From Affinirhizobium straminoryzae (GTDB taxonomy: Bacteria; Pseudomonadota; Alphaproteobacteria; Rhizobiales; Rhizobiaceae), in the NCBI RefSeq assembly GCF_007004135.1, contig NZ_VJMG01000008.1:111734-175733 (forward strand): a DNA stretch of 64,000 nt. The letters run 5' to 3'. Position 1 is the first letter of the stretch. Every line of letters starts with the position of its first letter. The position numbers were made by a program, and so were the translations under genes. Positions 34,970-44,844 of this stretch are shown here, piece by piece. Under the pieces are notes generated by a model. The model was given only the letters and a program-made list of their open reading frames with translations, had not been told where the DNA came from and did no database searches.

Positions 34970-37528
34970 TCAGGCGCTGGGCACCGGCTCGCGGGCGGCC
35001 AGCACGCGCAGGATGGCACCGATGAGCGCGGTCGCCTCATAGGGCTTGCGCACAACCGGTGCGGCGAAGCTTGCAGGAATGACGGACTGGTCACTGTAGC
35101 CCGTGGCAAAGACGAAGGGCACGCCGAGGCGGCTCAGTTCCTCCGCAATCGGCAGCGAGGTGCCCGATCCGAGATTCACGTCGAGCACTGCCACATCAGG
35201 CGTCATGCGTTTCAACTGACGCAGCGCCTCGGCAGACGACGGCGCGGTTGTAATCTTGGTAATGCCCTGATCTGACAGCATCGATTCCACGTCGGCAGCC
35301 ACCAGCATCTGGTCTTCCACCAGCAGCAATTCGAGATCGGCCAGGATACCGGCGATCTCGCGCGGCGAGGCGGCGTTCAGGACGCTTTCCGCTTCATCTT
35401 CCGCCGCTTCCGTACCGTGAATGTGACGGGCGGGAATGACAAACCGCGCCACAATGCCGTCGGCATCGTACTGGATACGGCTTTCGCCACCGAGTTCATA
35501 GGGAATGCTGCGATCGATCAGCACGGTGCCGAAACCGGACCGGCGCGGGGCCGTCACCGGCGGGCCGCCGGCCTCCCGCCAGGTCAGAATGCAATTGCCG
35601 CCTTCGTCCTGCGACCAGCCGATCTCCAGACGTCCGCGCTGCACCGCCAGCGCCCCATATTTCGCGGCATTGGTGGCCATCTCGTGCAGCACGAGGGCCA
35701 TGACGGAGAACCCCCGGCTATCCAGCCAGACATGGCCGCCTGACAGGCGGATCTGCCGTTCGCCGTCGCGATAGGGTCTGAGTTCCGCCTCCATCAGATC
35801 CTTGAGCGAACCGCCATCGCCGCTGCGCACCACCTGATCATGGGCAAAGGCCAGCGCCTGGATGCGCCCCTTCAACGTCGAGACATAATCCCCGATCCGG
35901 CGTCCCTCCTCCACGGGATGGCCGACCAAGGCCTTGATGACCGCCAGAATGTTCTTCACCCGGTGGTTCAGTTCCTCGTTCAGCATGCGCTGGCGCACAT
36001 CCGCCTTGCCGCGCTCGTCCGCCAGAAGCTCGTTATGATGGAGCACGACCTCCACCAGCACGGATCGGATGGCTTCCGCAATCTCGCGCTCGCTTTCCGT
36101 CCATCGCTGGGCCTTCCGGTGTACGGTCTCCTTCCAGATGGCAAAGCTGCGGCGCGGCGTCAGCCGCTCGCCCATGGGACCCGTCTCGTAGAGCTTGTCC
36201 GGATTGCCGGCCCAGTTGAGCGTCCTCACCAGCTCGCGCCGGAAGAAGAACAGGTAATCGCGCGGACGCTGCGACAGCGGAATAGCCAGCACGCCACACA
36301 CGTTCTCGGCATAGTCTTCCGCCTGCGGCAGGTGCAGGGAGAGGTGATCCGTCGCCCAGATGCGGCCGCCGGAAACCGAACCGACGAAATCGGCGATACC
36401 AGCCATGGCGGATTCCGGCGGCAACAGGCCCTCGCCGCTCCAGTGCCCGTCAAGCCAAAGGCCGATGCCATCGCAAGGCATGAAACGGGCGAAATCGCCG
36501 AGCGACTGGCGAAGCAGGATGGCGATGTCGGGCGCGCCGGATGCCTGCTGCAGGAAGCGGTCGAGCGAGCGACGGGCGCCGTTCGCGGTTTCCAGGATCT
36601 GCTTCTGCTTCAGCGCACCGAGATGCATCGAGAAGAACTCGCCAAACATCTCCGCCGCCACACGCTGCGAAAGGCCAAGTGATTTCGGCTGGTAGTGATG
36701 GCAGGCGATGAGCCCCCAGAGTTCACCATCCACGACGATCGAGATCGACATGGAGGCCGCGACCCCCATGTTGCGCAGATATTCGCAATGGATGGACGAG
36801 ACGCTGCGCAGATGCGCATGGGAAAGGTCCAGCGGCCGGCCGGCTTCATCCCGTTCCGGAATGATCGGAATCCGGATATCGCGGGCATCACAGATGATGC
36901 GGATGGTGTTGCTCAGATAAAGCGCGCGTGCCTGCTTCGGAATGTCGCTGGCCGGAAAATACTGTCCCTTGAAGCTTTCGAGATCACGGCGCTTGTATTC
37001 GCTGATGACCTTGCCGGCCCCGTCATGCTCGAAGCGATAGATCATCACGCGGTCGTAGCCGAGCGTCGCAAAGATCAGGCGCGCCGACTTTTCGATGAGT
37101 TCGGAGATGTCCTCGATCGACCGGATTCGGCTGATCAGCATCCGGGCCGTTTCAAGCGGCTGGTCGGAATGAGGGCTTGCCGGCTCGAATTCCATGATAG
37201 CCTGATCATCCTTGCGGTGCACGGATACATCAAACCGCCCCCCCGGCAGGCAAAGTCCCATGCGCAGCGCAGGGCGTGCGGGATCCACTGTCGTCGCCAG
37301 CGCATTGCGAAGCGCATGCGCCGGTTCGTCGCCGAGCACCTGGTCAAGCCGCAGCCCGTTGACCAGGGACGGCAGGCCGAGCATTTCGGGAAGATTGGCG
37401 GAATGGCGCCTGACGATGCCACCGGATGCATCACTCACCAGAAGAGCGCCACAGGGCTGAATGCTGCCGGGGATATGGATCGGTTCCCGATCGCAATTGG
37501 TCAGATCGACCTCGGACGTGGTAGTCAT
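34970..37528 (-). CDS. Bacteriophytochrome hybrid HWE-type histidine kinase
   Basis: 852 residues: PAS (1-120), GAF (about 135-300, with FPASDIPKQAR), PHY (about 320-500, tongue motif PRRSF), HisKA_2/HWE kinase (NEELNHRVKNILAVIKAL) and a C-terminal receiver (LLLVEDQMLV, VLDVNLGSG, VRKPYEA). Cys 12 in TNCDREPIHIPG is the expected biliverdin attachment site. This layout matches Agrobacterium Agp2/AtBphP2, a bathy phytochrome, so far-red sensing is likely. The start at 37528 has AAGGA upstream; the frame beyond it is not conserved. Confidence 0.9.
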   Translation of the reverse strand: MTTTSEVDLTNCDREPIHIPGSIQPCGALLVSDASGGIVRRHSANLPEMLGLPSLVNGLRLDQVLGDEPAHALRNALATTVDPARPALRMGLCLPGGRFDVSVHRKDDQAIMEFEPASPHSDQPLETARMLISRIRSIEDISELIEKSARLIFATLGYDRVMIYRFEHDGAGKVISEYKRRDLESFKGQYFPASDIPKQARALYLSNTIRIICDARDIRIPIIPERDEAGRPLDLSHAHLRSVSSIHCEYLRNMGVAASMSISIVVDGELWGLIACHHYQPKSLGLSQRVAAEMFGEFFSMHLGALKQKQILETANGARRSLDRFLQQASGAPDIAILLRQSLGDFARFMPCDGIGLWLDGHWSGEGLLPPESAMAGIADFVGSVSGGRIWATDHLSLHLPQAEDYAENVCGVLAIPLSQRPRDYLFFFRRELVRTLNWAGNPDKLYETGPMGERLTPRRSFAIWKETVHRKAQRWTESEREIAEAIRSVLVEVVLHHNELLADERGKADVRQRMLNEELNHRVKNILAVIKALVGHPVEEGRRIGDYVSTLKGRIQALAFAHDQVVRSGDGGSLKDLMEAELRPYRDGERQIRLSGGHVWLDSRGFSVMALVLHEMATNAAKYGALAVQRGRLEIGWSQDEGGNCILTWREAGGPPVTAPRRSGFGTVLIDRSIPYELGGESRIQYDADGIVARFVIPARHIHGTEAAEDEAESVLNAASPREIAGILADLELLLVEDQMLVAADVESMLSDQGITKITTAPSSAEALRQLKRMTPDVAVLDVNLGSGTSLPIAEELSRLGVPFVFATGYSDQSVIPASFAAPVVRKPYEATALIGAILRVLAAREPVPSA

Positions 37529-38198
37529 TGCAGTGTCCTTCGCGGCGGCGGCCTGCGCGCGACCTGCAGCACGGCATCCGCCCTGTTCATATCGACCGTG
37601 GTGCAGCCGCCTCGCCGACGACCGCCGCGCGCAAAAGGCACCGATGTAACCGCTCGGGCTTCGCTCCCGGCGGTGGGGCAAACCGGGGATCAACACGCCT
37701 CGAACGGATGGTGAGGTAGCGCAGCCCTCCTCGCCTTTCCAGAGTTGCGCACGCTAAATTTCCCAGGCGTGCCGCATTTGCGTCATACGCGCATCACGCC
37801 AGGTCCGTAAGCAGACGACGCGTCTGCCTTCGTATCGTCGGCGCCGTGGCAAGCAAAGCGGATCGTACAGGATCGAATTTCATCGACAGAGCCGGTCGCG
37901 TTGCTCCGGGTGCGGAAGTTCTGGCGCAGCGGACACAAGGTGGATATGGTGCCGCACCACGTGTCATCTGCAGGCAGGGGGATGCCGACGGATGGCGAGG
38001 GTGACGTCATCACGCAGACGGTCTTGCCGAAGGCGTGCCGGACCGGAAGCGGCTCGGGCCGGGCCGTCATGCGCTTCGGTTTGCCTTCCGTCAGGTCGGG
38101 AGCGACGATCTGCCTGGACACACGGGGGAATTCTGGCTTGCACCATGCGGTCTTGCGGACCATATGGGCAGGCAATGAACAGGGATGATTGAACGATC
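37529..38198. other. 670-bp region without a convincing gene
   Basis: Overlapping frames on both strands (minus 37783-38175, 130 codons; plus 37901-38188, 95 codons) have no recognised domain, no signal peptide and no good ribosome site, and contradict each other. Either a fast-evolving small gene or true intergenic DNA holding the divergent promoters of the phytochrome and the AI-2E-family gene. Confidence 0.45.
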
Positions 38199-39380
38199 GT
38201 GAGCGAGAGAGACACCTCTACCAAGGAACCGCGCTGGCTCGGGCCCGTTGCGCCCATGCGCATGGCCCTCATTCCGCCGATTTCGGCGGCCCGCTGGCTG
38301 CTGGTCCTGATCGTCTTTGCAGGCATCTATTTCTTCCACGGCTTCGTGGTTCCCGTGCTGGCCGCTCTCGTGATCGGCTTTGCCAGCTGGCCGCTCTATC
38401 GCGACCTCCTGCGGCGCACCGGCGGCAATACAACGGTCGGCGCCACCATCGCCATCGTTCTCGTCATCACCTTCCTCGTCGTCCCGGTCGGCATCGCGAT
38501 TTCCTATACCATCGGCGAATTGCGCGACTGGTTCGGCTGGGCGCTGCAGGTCAACCGGGTGGGCTCCCCTCCGCCGAAATGGATCGTGGACCTGCCGGTT
38601 GCCGGCGAATGGCTTGGCCTGCAATGGGAAAGGCACGTCGGTGAACCGGGCGCCATCGGCCAGTTGGTGCAACTCGTCAGCGGCGCCAATATCGGCAATA
38701 TCTACCGCGCCGTGATTGCCGCCGGCGACGGCGCCTTCCACCTGTTGCTTTCGCTGCTGTTCATGCTGATCGCGCTGTTCTTCGTCTATCGTGACGGCGC
38801 ATCCTTCTCCCGCCAGATTGACATGCTGGGCGAGCGTATCCTGCCGTCCCGCTGGGAGCGGATCTCGCGCGTCGTACCGGCGACGATCAGTTCGACCGTG
38901 ACGGGCATGACGCTGATCGCGATCGGCGAAGGCATCGTGCTTGGCGTGGCCTACTGGATCGCGGGCGTCCCCTCGCCCGTCACCCTCGGCGTTCTGACGG
39001 GCATCATGGCACTGGTGCCGGGGGGGGCGCCTCTCTCCTTCACACTGGTATCGGTCTATCTCGCGGCGCGTGGCTCGCTGTTTGCCGGGGCGGCACTGCT
39101 GATCTGGGGCTCCGTCGAACTCTTCATTGTCGACAAGACCATCCGGCCGCGTCTTGTCGGCGGGCCGATCAAGCTGCCCTTCCTGCCCACCTTCTTCGGC
39201 CTTGTCGGCGGCGTGAAGACCATGGGCTTCCTCGGCCTGTTCATAGGCCCCGTGCTGATGGCACTGCTTGTCGCCATCTGGCGCGAATGGATGCGCGAGA
39301 TCGAACTCTCCACGTCGATCCATGACCCGGCGTCCCCCGGGACTCTCGAGGAACTGCCGAAAGGCCGGCGCTCGGCCTGA
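38199..39380 (+). CDS. AI-2E family transporter (PerM/UPF0118)
   Basis: 393 residues, about seven to eight membrane helices. The helix-rich start (LLVLIVFAGIYFFHGFVVPVLAALVIGFASWPLY), the long central amphipathic region and the C-terminal pair GVLTGIMALVPGGAPLSF and GLVGGVKTMGFLGLFIGPVLMALL are family signatures. Members include TqsA and PerM; the transported molecule is unknown here. GTG start at 38199. Possible membrane exporter; no functional partner adjacent. Confidence 0.85.
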   Translation: MSERDTSTKEPRWLGPVAPMRMALIPPISAARWLLVLIVFAGIYFFHGFVVPVLAALVIGFASWPLYRDLLRRTGGNTTVGATIAIVLVITFLVVPVGIAISYTIGELRDWFGWALQVNRVGSPPPKWIVDLPVAGEWLGLQWERHVGEPGAIGQLVQLVSGANIGNIYRAVIAAGDGAFHLLLSLLFMLIALFFVYRDGASFSRQIDMLGERILPSRWERISRVVPATISSTVTGMTLIAIGEGIVLGVAYWIAGVPSPVTLGVLTGIMALVPGGAPLSFTLVSVYLAARGSLFAGAALLIWGSVELFIVDKTIRPRLVGGPIKLPFLPTFFGLVGGVKTMGFLGLFIGPVLMALLVAIWREWMREIELSTSIHDPASPGTLEELPKGRRSA

Positions 39381-39391
39381 CGGCGCAAGTC

Positions 39392-39865
39392 TCAGGCGGC
39401 GGCGTTCAGCCGCCGCTCCATGAACAGGCTGAGCGGATCGGGCTGGTAGCTGCCAAAGGGCGGGATCTCGACAAATCCGTTGCGCCTATAAAGGCCGATC
39501 GCCTCCGGCTGGTGGATGCCGGTTTCCAGCCTCACCACGGTCACGCCAAGCCGCAGGCCTTCCTCCAGCAGGGTTTCCAGCAATCGCTGGCCAAGACGCA
39601 GGCCGCGCGCCGTCTCATCGACGAACATCCGCTTGATCTCCGCCTCGCCTTCGCCTTGCCTGACCAGCGCAGCGCAACCGAGAATCGTTTCACCCCTGCG
39701 CGCGACGAAGAAGGAAACCGTCGGTCTTTCCAGATCCTCCAGGGGCAGCATGTGGTTGCTTTCGGCGGGATAGAGCGCGGCAACATAGGCATTGGACAGC
39801 TCCAGCAGCCGGATCACGCCCTCCTGACGCGGCGCCTCGCGCCCGATGATAATGGTTTCGTCCAT
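39392..39865 (-). CDS. GNAT family N-acetyltransferase
   Basis: 157 residues with the GNAT acetyl-CoA fold: ETILGCAALVRQGEGEAEIKRMFV then the pyrophosphate-binding RGLRLGQRLLETLLEEG, and the late strand VVRLETGIHQPEAIGLYRRNGF. Acceptor substrate unknown. It is convergent with the AI-2E-family gene (11 bp apart) and divergent from the following small protein gene. Confidence 0.9.
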   Translation of the reverse strand: MDETIIIGREAPRQEGVIRLLELSNAYVAALYPAESNHMLPLEDLERPTVSFFVARRGETILGCAALVRQGEGEAEIKRMFVDETARGLRLGQRLLETLLEEGLRLGVTVVRLETGIHQPEAIGLYRRNGFVEIPPFGSYQPDPLSLFMERRLNAAA

Positions 39866-39951
39866 GGTGGCGTCTCCTGTCGTCTGTCGCGCCTTGCGAT
39901 CGTCATGATCCTTCCCATAAGGTGCTGTTCACACCTTGCCAAGGATGCTCC

Positions 39952-40374
39952 ATGCGCACTGCCCTTGTGATGATGACGATTCTCGGCTGCGACGACAGCG
40001 GAAACGACTGCCAGTACATCGCCACGCTGCAGCAGCGCTGGCCGACGATCGAGTTGTGCAATGCCGTCTCGGCGAAGGAGCTGGCCTCCTTCGCCAATGT
40101 CTCCTATCCCGTCGTCATCGCGGTATGCCAGGATCCGACCCTGGCTGCGCGTCCGCCGGCCGGCAAGGCGCCGGTACCGACCGCAAAGCCGAAGCAACCC
40201 CAGCAGGCGCTGACCCCCGCGGAAGAGCGCGAGCAGGAACAGACCCTTGCGCAAACGGCCATAAACCGCGTCAAGGATATCCTGCCGAGCCGTGAAGCTG
40301 TCGGCAATGTGGTGACGAGCCCTGTGCGCATGGTCCAGGATGGCTACGCCTGGGTAGCGCGCAGACTGCGCTGA
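39952..40374 (+). CDS. Conserved hypothetical protein
   Basis: 140 residues. The first 65 residues form a compact region with several cysteines (ILGCDDSGNDCQYIATLQ, ELCNAVS, VVIAVCQDP). A Pro/Ala/Glu-rich linker and a helical tail follow. No membrane helix or known domain is obvious. AAGGA lies about 7 nt upstream of ATG 39952. Convergent with the DUF2336 gene. Function unknown; the Cys pattern could bind a metal or form disulfides. Confidence 0.7.
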   Translation: MRTALVMMTILGCDDSGNDCQYIATLQQRWPTIELCNAVSAKELASFANVSYPVVIAVCQDPTLAARPPAGKAPVPTAKPKQPQQALTPAEEREQEQTLAQTAINRVKDILPSREAVGNVVTSPVRMVQDGYAWVARRLR

Positions 40375-40380
40375 GCGGGA

Positions 40381-41517
40381 TCAGGCGGCGAAGCGATCCG
40401 GCTGCGGGATCAACCGCCCACGACGTCGTTCGGCCGTCGCCTCCATGCGTTCGATCAACTGCAGAAGCTCGTTGACGGGCGCATAGGGATCGGCCGGCCG
40501 CGGGACGCAGTTTTCGAGCTCCTCCAGCAAGCTTCCTTCCGCCAGCGGATTCTTCTCTGCCGCACGCCGGCGCCAGAACAGGGTAGCCTGCACGAAGATC
40601 TCGGCGACCTCCCGGGAAAGGCCGCAGGATTCGTAAAGTGCGCGCAGCGCGGCATGCCGGCCCGTCGCCATCAGCGACCGCACGCGACGATCCTCCAGCC
40701 CGGTCAGCGCGGTCACACAGGCCGCGAAGACATCGATCCAGCCTTCGACCAGCGCACGCAACAGAAAAACGATACTTAATCGGCCACTTGCCGCCAGATG
40801 CTGAACCAGTCTGTCAAGATCCTCCGGACCGCACCCGCCTGCGATCCGAAGAACCGCACCGTCGCCCGCCTCCTGCAGCAGATGCCCGAGGCGCGCAGGC
40901 TCGACCAGCGCCGCGACAAGCGGGCAGCGTCCCAGCAGGTCACCGACCCGTCTGACGAGAATTTCGCGGGCGAAGGCGGGCAAATCGCGGCGCTCCAGCA
41001 GCCTCGCGCGCACCGCACCATCATGCCCCAGGCGCTCGGCGATCCGGCCCAGCGCATAGCGGGTAATGGCTGCTCGCGGATTTTCGAGAAGAACGAGAAT
41101 TTCGCCGGCGTCACCGATCTCGGCGATGGCGGCTGCCGTTCCCGGCCCAAGGTTCGGCCGAGCCGCGATGACACCCCGGATGAGACGGTTGCCGCGCCCG
41201 GCAAGGTCGACCAGATCACGCTCGGTGAGGACGGGCGAGAGGGTCAACACGTGGCAGGCGATGTCAGGCTGGTCCTCCGCCAGCGCCAGAATGATCGCGC
41301 GCGGCGCCAGCGACGAGGCAGCCAGCGTTTCCGCAAGCGACCTGCGAACGGAAGGCGCCGGATCATCCAGGAGGTGAAGCATGGCAAGCGCCGCTTCGCG
41401 CCGCTGCGGATCCTCCGGGCCGAGGCGCAGGAAAGCCTGTGCCAGGGCGACGGCCGCCCGCGCCCTGTCATGCGCGCCTGCCGTTTCCGCCCAACGAAGA
41501 AATGCCCTGACGATCAC
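40381..41517 (-). CDS. DUF2336 domain protein
   Basis: About 378 residues made of repeated helical pairs resembling HEAT/armadillo repeats (for example LLDDPAPSVRRSLAETLAASSLAPRAIILALAED), a pattern typical of the alphaproteobacterial DUF2336 family; function undefined, probably a protein-interaction scaffold. I prefer GTG 41517 (VIVRAFLRW, with GGGACG upstream); ATG 41574 adds 19 residues. It is divergent from the citrate-lyase-like gene. Confidence 0.8.
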   Translation of the reverse strand: MIVRAFLRWAETAGAHDRARAAVALAQAFLRLGPEDPQRREAALAMLHLLDDPAPSVRRSLAETLAASSLAPRAIILALAEDQPDIACHVLTLSPVLTERDLVDLAGRGNRLIRGVIAARPNLGPGTAAAIAEIGDAGEILVLLENPRAAITRYALGRIAERLGHDGAVRARLLERRDLPAFAREILVRRVGDLLGRCPLVAALVEPARLGHLLQEAGDGAVLRIAGGCGPEDLDRLVQHLAASGRLSIVFLLRALVEGWIDVFAACVTALTGLEDRRVRSLMATGRHAALRALYESCGLSREVAEIFVQATLFWRRRAAEKNPLAEGSLLEELENCVPRPADPYAPVNELLQLIERMEATAERRRGRLIPQPDRFAA

Positions 41518-41590
41518 CGATACAACGTCCCATATCCGGGAAGCCACCCATGCCGCAGCATCACGCTCCCACAAGACAGGCTAGGCAGAA

Positions 41591-42307
41591 ATGGTTTATG
41601 TTCCGTTCACCATATTCGTTAGGAATCAGGGGCTTCCTCTGCCAGACATCACCACCGCCTCAACGTCTCCGTCGCCCTTCTCCTGCTGGCTTCGCCTCGC
41701 GCCAATGGATGAGCACACGGCCGCACCTCCTGCGCGGGCGCAAGCGCCCTTCATTGCTGTCGATCTGCCGCCGCTCAATGATCCGGATTTCGAAGTGGCG
41801 CTTTATATCGCTGTTCGCAACCGGCCGCAGGCGGTGATTCTTCGCAGTGTCCTTTGCGGGGCCGACATCCAGAATCTGGCGGTCGCTCTGAGCGTCGCCG
41901 AACTGGACGCAGGTCTGCCAGAGGGGCAGATTGCCATTTTGGCGCAGACGGCGGACACGGCCGCCGGTGCGGCCTTCCCGCCGGATTTGCGCCATCTGAC
42001 GCCTCGCCTGAGGGGCCTGATCTGGGATGAGGCCTGTCTGCGGCAGAACCTCAGTCTATCACCGGCCAGCGACAGCAACGGCCAAGATCTGACAATGCTT
42101 GCCCGCACGCAGCTTCTCCTGTCGGCGCGCGCCGCAGGACTGATGGCATTGTCTACCCTGCCTGAGGATGTGGAGTTTGGCGCGGACGCCGTAACACTGT
42201 TGCCGCAAAGCCAAAAGGCAATGCAGCTCGGGTTTGACGGTGTCATCGTCGGATCGCGATCTGCGAAAGCCATCCGGACCATTCCCGGTCCGTCCGCGAC
42301 AGTCTAG
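41591..42307 (+). CDS. HpcH/HpaI aldolase - citrate lyase beta-like protein
   Basis: 238 residues related to the CitE/HpcH TIM-barrel family by short blocks (RPQAVILRSVLCGADIQNLA, DLTMLARTQLLLSARAAGL, KAMQLGFDGVIVGS), but shorter than catalytic members (~290), and the usual metal-binding Glu/Asp sites are not obvious. It may be a degenerate paralogue without lyase activity. ATG 41591 has a weak AGG upstream; ATG 41705 would remove a low-complexity leader. Its 3' end meets the convergent flavin reductase gene. Confidence 0.65.
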   Translation: MVYVPFTIFVRNQGLPLPDITTASTSPSPFSCWLRLAPMDEHTAAPPARAQAPFIAVDLPPLNDPDFEVALYIAVRNRPQAVILRSVLCGADIQNLAVALSVAELDAGLPEGQIAILAQTADTAAGAAFPPDLRHLTPRLRGLIWDEACLRQNLSLSPASDSNGQDLTMLARTQLLLSARAAGLMALSTLPEDVEFGADAVTLLPQSQKAMQLGFDGVIVGSRSAKAIRTIPGPSATV

Positions 42308-42310
42308 GTT

Positions 42311-42916
42311 TCAGCCGCGCGGCCGTGCAATCTGGAACACATCCGCGCCGCCATCGGCATAGTCCATGTAGCCCATGCGCGCCACGGGGCGGGCAAGCGC
42401 CATGTCGATGCGCCCGTCGCGGATGATCGTCTCGCTGATGTGGATACCGACGACCTGACCAAACACCATCACCGATTCGGAAGCCTCGCCATCAAGTCCG
42501 TGCGGAACGACGATCTGCGTCACCCGGCATTCGAGCGCCGCATGCGCCTCGGCCACATAGGGCGCATCGACCAGTTCGCCGTCCTTCGGCGTCAGACCGG
42601 CCAGCGCAAATTCGTCCACGCCATATTCTACCGGCGCAGAGGAAGCGTTCATCTTCTCGACGATGAAACGGCTGACGAGGCTTGCGGTAAAGACGCCGGT
42701 TTCCTCGGCGTTCTTCAGGCTGTGTTTCCTGCCGCTCGAGGAGAACATCACGATCTTCGGGTGATCCGAGACGATGTTGAAGAAGGAATAGGGCGAAAGA
42801 TTGCGCGAGCCATCCCTGCCCTTCGTGCCGATCCAGCCGATCGGCCGCGGCGCAACGATCGCCTTGAAGGGATCATGCGCCATGCCGTGGCGGTTTTCAT
42901 CCGTGGCGTAGAACAT
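42311..42916 (-). CDS. Flavin reductase family protein
   Basis: 201-residue flavin-reductase-like FMN-binding split barrel: KAIVAPRPIGWIGTKG at the start, NLSPYSFFNIVSDHPKIVMFSS, then ETGVFTASLVS. Such proteins reduce or bind flavin for oxidoreductases. Its ATG shares one base with the upstream nitroreductase stop (TGATG), so the pair is co-translated, suggesting a shared redox task. Confidence 0.88.
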   Translation of the reverse strand: MFYATDENRHGMAHDPFKAIVAPRPIGWIGTKGRDGSRNLSPYSFFNIVSDHPKIVMFSSSGRKHSLKNAEETGVFTASLVSRFIVEKMNASSAPVEYGVDEFALAGLTPKDGELVDAPYVAEAHAALECRVTQIVVPHGLDGEASESVMVFGQVVGIHISETIIRDGRIDMALARPVARMGYMDYADGGADVFQIARPRG

Positions 42917-43503
42917 CAGGCGTCCTCTTCCCCGGTCCAGGTCACGATGTCGGACAGGTTCGGGCGTGGCCGGTCGGTCTGCGGGAAGGTGGTGGAACCG
43001 ATATAGAGGAAACCGGCCACCTTCTCGCCCTGACCAATGCCGAGGATTGCCTTGGCATCGTCGTCATAGGCCACCCATTCGGACAGCCAGTTGGCGGCGA
43101 AGCCATGCGCATTGGCGGCCATGAACAGGTTGAGGCAGACGGCGCCCGCCGAAAGCTCCTGTTCCCAGACGGGGATCTTCACATGGGGGGCTGCGGTGCT
43201 GACGACGGCAATCACCACCGGCGCGCGGGTCAACCGGCTGCGCTCCACCGCCTGCATCTCCGGGGAGAGCGCCGGGTTCTTCGCAACAGCAAGGTCGCAC
43301 AGAGCCGCACCAAGCCGTGCCCGCTCCTCGCCGCGATAGACGATAAAGCGCCAGGGCGCGAGCTTGCCGTGATCCGGCACGCGCGAGGCGAGCGTCAGGA
43401 TCGATTCGATCGTCGTGCGGTCAGGGCCGGGCTCGGTCATCTGCGGGGCCGGAATGGAACGACGGGTGGACAGATACTGGAAAAGGGAAACATCGGTGGT
43501 CAT
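42916..43503 (-). CDS. Nitroreductase family protein
   Basis: 195-residue FMN-dependent nitroreductase: [11 protein letters not shown] with the RRS flavin-binding motif, [43 protein letters not shown] and the late GFLYIGS. It likely uses NAD(P)H to reduce nitro or quinone compounds; substrate unknown. ATG 43503 begins [11 protein letters not shown]; the longer open frame upstream is unrelated. Coupled to the flavin reductase gene downstream. Confidence 0.9.
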   Translation of the reverse strand: MTTDVSLFQYLSTRRSIPAPQMTEPGPDRTTIESILTLASRVPDHGKLAPWRFIVYRGEERARLGAALCDLAVAKNPALSPEMQAVERSRLTRAPVVIAVVSTAAPHVKIPVWEQELSAGAVCLNLFMAANAHGFAANWLSEWVAYDDDAKAILGIGQGEKVAGFLYIGSTTFPQTDRPRPNLSDIVTWTGEEDA

Positions 43504-43716
43504 GACTGGATGGGCACCCTGCTGACGGTCACGGAAACGGAAGGCGATCCGCCGGTCACGCCACCGGGAGTGGCGGTCGCAACCGGTGCAAATGCAAGGA
43601 GCCCGCGCACTGCAAGGTCGGGATGGACGTCCAGAGCGTGCTTTAGGCCTTGAATTTGCCGCCTCGTTGGTCTTCAAGTGGCTGCTGTGCAACAAAGAGT
43701 CAACGGTCGCCACGGC

Positions 43717-44700
43717 ATGAAATCTTCTCCCCTCGCGGTCGCACGTCTGGCCACGCTCCTGCTTTCGCTGGGCGCCACCTGTGCCGTGCCTGCGGGCGCC
43801 CGCGCCGAGGACGCCTTCAAGACGTTCAAGCAGCTGGACGGCACGGTCAAGATGCCGAAGCTCAACGCTTTTGCCGGCGCTCCAGCCCCCAAGGCACCCG
43901 TCGTGCGTGACGTCACGCTGCAGGCAACGCTCACCCAGGGCGGACCGATCATGCAGACGGGGCTCAACTGGCGCGTCTTCAGCCCGATCCCCGGCTCGGA
44001 TGGCAAGCTGCCGGTGGTGGCAAGTGCCGAAGGCGGCTCTGCCAATCTGCTGCTGCCGCCCGGAGACTATTTCGTCAACGTGGCCTTCGGCCGGGCCGGT
44101 GTCACGAAAAGGCTGCAGGTGCCGGCCAATGGCGATGTGGTCAAGCAGACCCTGGTGCTCGATGCGGGCGGCTTCGTGCTGAACGCGGTCGCCGGCTCCG
44201 ACCAGCGCATTCCCGCCGACAAGCTGAAATTTTCGATCTACACCGCCGAAGCGCGGGAAGACGGCGAGCGCGGCCTGATCATGTCGGACGTCAAGGCCAA
44301 TACCATCGTGCGGCTCAATGCTGGCACCTATCACGTGGTCTCCGAATACGGCACCGTCAATTCCGTCGCCCGCGCCGATATCCAGGTCGAGGCCGGCAAA
44401 CTGACGGAAGCGACGCTGCAGCACCGTGCGGCGCAGATCACATTGAAACTGGTGTCCCAGCCAGGCGGCGAGGCGGTGGCTGATACCGCCTGGTCGGTGC
44501 TGACCTCCGGCGGCGACGTGGTCAGCGAAAGCGTGCGCGCCTTTACCACCATGGTGCTGGCGGAAGGCGAATACACCGCGATTGCACGCAACAAGGACAA
44601 GATCTACCAGCGCGACTTCACCGTGGCCCCCGGCCGCAACAAGGATGTCGAGGTACTGATGAAGGAAGCCCAGCAGGTAAGCGGCATCGACGCCGACTGA
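43717..44700 (+). CDS. Secreted protein with repeated beta domains
   Basis: 327 residues with a signal peptide (cleavage near residue 29, PAGARA) and a body of repeated beta-sandwich-like units (for example [46 protein letters not shown]), each about 85-90 residues. It looks like a periplasmic or surface protein with three similar modules; no known family is recognised. I chose ATG 43717 for the signal peptide; the ATG 39 bp upstream lacks a ribosome site. It is followed by a RIME-like palindrome. Confidence 0.7.
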   Translation: MKSSPLAVARLATLLLSLGATCAVPAGARAEDAFKTFKQLDGTVKMPKLNAFAGAPAPKAPVVRDVTLQATLTQGGPIMQTGLNWRVFSPIPGSDGKLPVVASAEGGSANLLLPPGDYFVNVAFGRAGVTKRLQVPANGDVVKQTLVLDAGGFVLNAVAGSDQRIPADKLKFSIYTAEAREDGERGLIMSDVKANTIVRLNAGTYHVVSEYGTVNSVARADIQVEAGKLTEATLQHRAAQITLKLVSQPGGEAVADTAWSVLTSGGDVVSESVRAFTTMVLAEGEYTAIARNKDKIYQRDFTVAPGRNKDVEVLMKEAQQVSGIDAD

Positions 44701-44711
44701 CCGCCCTTATC

Positions 44712-44819
44712 TGGAGCGTTTCCGGCGAAAACGGAATCACCCCAAACGTTCTATCGGCCCGTTTTCAGGCGATCGCGCGGGCAGGAAGCTGGTCCCCGCT
44801 TTCGCCGGAATTGCTCCGG
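44712..44819. repeat. RIME-like palindromic element, copy A (108 bp)
   Basis: Begins TGGAGCGTTTCCGGCGAAAA and ends GCTTTCGCCGGAATTGCTCC; the two ends are imperfect reverse complements over about 23 bp. A second copy lies at 53114-53219 with the same ends. Length and structure match the Rhizobium-specific intergenic mosaic element RIME. It sits between convergent genes and may fold as a transcript-end stem. Confidence 0.75.
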
Positions 44820-44844
44820 GCGTCGCCAGCCTCCCTTGTGGGAG

